Shown piece after piece: positions 62,236 to 64,000 of a stretch of DNA of 64,000 bases. The stretch lies in contig JAFOMG010000021.1 in assembly GCA_017418975.1 (NCBI GenBank), forward strand, positions 1-64,000. The letters run 5' to 3'. Numbering within the stretch: the stretch's first letter is position 1; each line of letters opens with the position of its first letter. The notes under the pieces are model-generated. The model worked only from the letters and a program-made list of their open reading frames with translations. It searched no databases and had not been told where the DNA came from. Both the position numbers and the translations under genes were made by a program. The DNA comes from Sphingomonas sp. GTDB taxonomy: Bacteria > Pseudomonadota > Alphaproteobacteria > Sphingomonadales > Sphingomonadaceae.

Positions 62236-62418
62236 GGTCCGTATTCGCTACCGGCAATGGTCGTGGCGGAGCGGATTTGGGCGCGAAGATAGGTACGAGG
62301 AGGGCGCGATGCGGCGCATCGTGACCCCAAGGGACGTCGGCTCGCGAGGCGGCTGTACGCCATAAGCGAAGGGGTCGGCTCGGGAAGCATGGCAGTTGCC
62401 GGTATCGAATATGGGCCC
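62235..62418. mobile_element. MITE-like element with 23-base terminal inverted repeats
   Basis: The left end GGGTCCGTATTCGCTACCGG (from 62235) and right end to 62418 are inverted copies matching at 20 of 23 positions. The 184 bases between contain no credible gene. The left border falls exactly on the stop codon TAG of the preceding gene. A similar left end (GGGTCCGTACGCTATC) occurs at 60181 beside tadA. No flanking duplication is clear. Confidence 0.6.
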
Positions 62419-62573
62419 CAGGTCGGGCCGACATTCGACCTGTCCTCCCCCGGAGAGAGGGAAGCCAGCGCGGCTGGTGGAGGGGGCTGGGCGCAAGGGG
62501 CGCCGCCAATGGCGGCCCCAACCCTCCGGGAGAGGAATGGATGGCACCTTGCATTGCTGAACGGCAATGCGGC
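62419..62573. other. Intergenic stretch with hairpins
   Basis: The rest of the 338-base gap after the STM3941-like gene. It holds a CCTCCCCCGGAGAGAGG arm, a GGGCGCC/GGCGCC-rich inner part and CTCCGGGAGAG, typical of a hairpin repeat and possible terminator for the converging helix-hairpin-helix gene. No gene is supported. Confidence 0.45.
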
Positions 62574-63398
62574 CTAAAGCTTCCCGAACACGCCTTCGAA
62601 GCCGGCAATGTCTTCCTTCGCCAGGAAGCTCGCCTGCTCGATCCAGCGGTCGCGGTGAATGCGGCCCTGGAAGTCGCCCAGCCTGGCGTCGAGCGCGTCG
62701 GCTTCCTCGGGCGTGAGCGCCGCGAGCTGGGCGAAGCTGGTGATGCCGACGCTGCCCAGCCGCTCGGCCAGGCGCGGGCCGACGCCCTTCATCCGAGTGA
62801 GGTCGTCGGCCGCCGGGGTGGCGGGCGCCGGCTCCGGCTCCGGCTCCGGCGGGGGGGGCTGGCTTGGCGCGGGAGCCGGTGCGTGCACGGGCTCGGCGAC
62901 GTCCGAGGCGAGCGACGCGGGCGTGGCGTCGAGCGGCGCGGCGGCGGCGATCGGCTCGTTGGTCAGGGGCTCGTTGGTCAGGGGCTCGGGGGCCAGCGGT
63001 TCGGGAGCGACGGGCGCGGGCGCCTCTTCCGCCGGTGGCGCGGCAGCCTCGGCAGCCGGCTCCGCTGCCGGTTCCGGAACGGGTGCTTCCTCGACGACGG
63101 GCGGGAGCGGCGCCGGCACGATCGCGGCGGCGGGCTCGGGCGGCGGCGCCAGCGGCGGCTCGGCGAGCGGCGGGGGCGGCGGAGCGACGGGCGGAGTGAT
63201 CGGCCGGGCCTGCGCGGCGTCCTCGCGATACTCCTCGTTATATTCCTCGATCTCCGCGCGCGCATTGCGGCGGCGGCCGGCGAGGCGGGCCCCCCACCAC
63301 AGGACGAGGAGCGCGAAGACGATGCCGATGGCGATCGCCGCGAAGGGGAGCGTCAGCCAAAGCGGGGCTCCCTGGAAGAGCGGTTCCGTGCTGTTCAT
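62574..63398 (-). CDS. Membrane-anchored helix-hairpin-helix protein
   Basis: A 274-residue protein. An N-terminal transmembrane helix (LWLTLPFAAIAIGIVFALLV) is followed by a long proline, alanine and glutamate-rich spacer (about 60-200), with tandem EPLTN repeats, and a C-terminal helix-hairpin-helix domain: DLTRMKGVGPRLAERLGSVG and TPEEADALDARLGDFQGRIH. This domain resembles the C-terminal extension found on NuoE or L21-type proteins. The role is unknown; DNA or RNA binding at the membrane is a guess. Confidence 0.75.
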   Translation of the reverse strand: MNSTEPLFQGAPLWLTLPFAAIAIGIVFALLVLWWGARLAGRRRNARAEIEEYNEEYREDAAQARPITPPVAPPPPPLAEPPLAPPPEPAAAIVPAPLPPVVEEAPVPEPAAEPAAEAAAPPAEEAPAPVAPEPLAPEPLTNEPLTNEPIAAAAPLDATPASLASDVAEPVHAPAPAPSQPPPPEPEPEPAPATPAADDLTRMKGVGPRLAERLGSVGITSFAQLAALTPEEADALDARLGDFQGRIHRDRWIEQASFLAKEDIAGFEGVFGKL

Positions 63399-63588
63399 CT
63401 GCGCCTGTCCCGTACCTGCGAAATTGCGATTCCCGGCAACTGCATACCGTGGTGCGGCGCAGCGCGACAAGCTGATCGCGCCATGCCGGGCGCCGAGTGT
63501 CCCGAAACGACAAGCCTTGCGGCAGGTCCGCGGCCGTTGAAGGGCGGCGCCCGGGTCAAGTATCCAAGCGCGCTGTTGAGACCAATTC

Positions 63589-63615
63589 CGTCATCCCCTC
63601 CTGCGCGGGGAGGAC
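63589..63615. repeat. Single GTCATCCCC hairpin
   Basis: CGTCATCCCCTCCTGCGCGGGGAGGACG carries one end of the palindromic repeat family, without the second end. It lies between the helix-hairpin-helix gene and purD. Confidence 0.45.
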
Positions 63616-63639
63616 GCCGGAGGCCATCGAGTCCGCAGC

Positions 63640-64000
63640 CTAGCCCTCGCGCGCGACTTCGCGCCAGCCGATGTCGCGGCGGCTGAAGCCGGTGGGGAAG
63701 TCGATCGCGTCTACCGCGGCATAGGCCGCGGCCTGCGCCGCCTTTGCCGTCTCGCCCAGCGCGGTGACGTTGAGCACGCGGCCGCCGCTGGCGACGAGCG
63801 TGTCGCCGTCCATCCGGGTGCCGGCCTGGAAGACCTTGGCGCCGGTCGCTTCCGCCCGGTCGATCCCCGCGATCGCGCCGCCGGTCTCGGGCGTACCGGG
63901 ATAGCCGCTGGCCGCCATCACCACGGTGAGCGCGGTCCGGGCCGCGAAGGTGGGCGCGGGCTGGCCGGCCAGCTCGCCCTTCGCCACCGCCAGCATCAGC
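63640..64000 (-). CDS. purD: Phosphoribosylamine-glycine ligase, C-terminal part
   Basis: The C-terminal 119 or so residues of the ATP-grasp enzyme making glycinamide ribonucleotide in purine synthesis. TALTVVMAASGYPGTPETGG, VFQAGTRMDGDTLVASGGRVLNVTALG and IDFPTGFSRRDIGWREV are the conserved C-terminal blocks. The gene is cut by the window edge; it reads leftward and continues past 64000. Partial at its 5' end. Confidence 0.93.
   Translation of the reverse strand, partial: LMLAVAKGELAGQPAPTFAARTALTVVMAASGYPGTPETGGAIAGIDRAEATGAKVFQAGTRMDGDTLVASGGRVLNVTALGETAKAAQAAAYAAVDAIDFPTGFSRRDIGWREVAREG

Noticed and set aside
1..64000. CRISPR arrays, intact prophage or insertion sequences
   Set aside because: No regularly spaced direct repeats, cas genes, phage structural block, integrase or transposase were seen; only one tail-tip-like protein.

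Overview
The window is chromosomal DNA of a high-GC alphaproteobacterium, almost certainly a sphingomonad (Sphingomonas or a close relative). This rests on the overall gene families, a CC_3452-type small secreted protein, GTTC-N7-GTTC LexA-type boxes, a class I polyhydroxyalkanoate (PHA) set, several TTG/GTG starts and short inverted-repeat elements between genes. It carries about 62 genes and no rRNA, CRISPR array, insertion sequence or intact prophage. The last gene (purD) runs off the right end. Assignments come from reading the sequence only; no database search was run.

Layout. 0-6.5 kb: an HNH nuclease, gluQ, a HIG1 protein, a LysE exporter, a PduO-type cobalamin adenosyltransferase, the ergothioneine pair egtB-egtD and a queuosine-precursor transporter. 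6.5-15 kb: a promoter with an embedded LexA-type box ahead of a CNT nucleoside transporter, a two-domain PilZ protein, a 3-hydroxyacyl-CoA dehydrogenase, argB, and a tightly overlapping run yggT-yggU-folD-NTF2-like-marC. 15-19.2 kb: a glycan-modification cluster of GT-C-like membrane protein, GtrA flippase, methyltransferase and GtrB-like GT2. 19.4-22.7 kb: a heme-type TonB receptor operon closed by a strong terminator. 23-28 kb: an unusual group of a GH-A-like protein without signal peptide, a radical SAM protein with its extra cysteine cluster in front of the SAM motif, and a phage-tail-tip-like glycine-rich protein.

28-42 kb: a small XRE-like protein behind a LexA-type box, the rel (p)ppGpp gene, an HxlR regulator, a lipoprotein, a thioesterase, alaC-tauE, phaC and a phasin with three stacked palindromes upstream, clpS, a Crp/Fnr regulator, murA and an alpha/beta hydrolase. 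42-48.7 kb: a GH92 mannosidase, a CE2-like esterase, a TPR protein and a cystathionine gamma-synthase family enzyme. 48.8-57.4 kb: a two-domain peptidoglycan hydrolase, the overlapping operon lgt-midA-GNAT-pgeF, an orphan Tat-exported molybdenum hydroxylase subunit, hemH and phaB. 57.5-64 kb: a phytase-like esterase, a malformed class II tRNA-like element, rpmB, tadA, a CNNM/CorC protein, an STM3941-like protein, a MITE-like element, a helix-hairpin-helix membrane protein and purD.

Common threads are PHA metabolism (phaC, phasin, phaB, hydroxyacyl-CoA dehydrogenase), envelope building (murA, lgt, gtr-like cluster, peptidoglycan hydrolase), possible SOS-linked control at two sites, and several families of palindrome-ended intergenic repeats.
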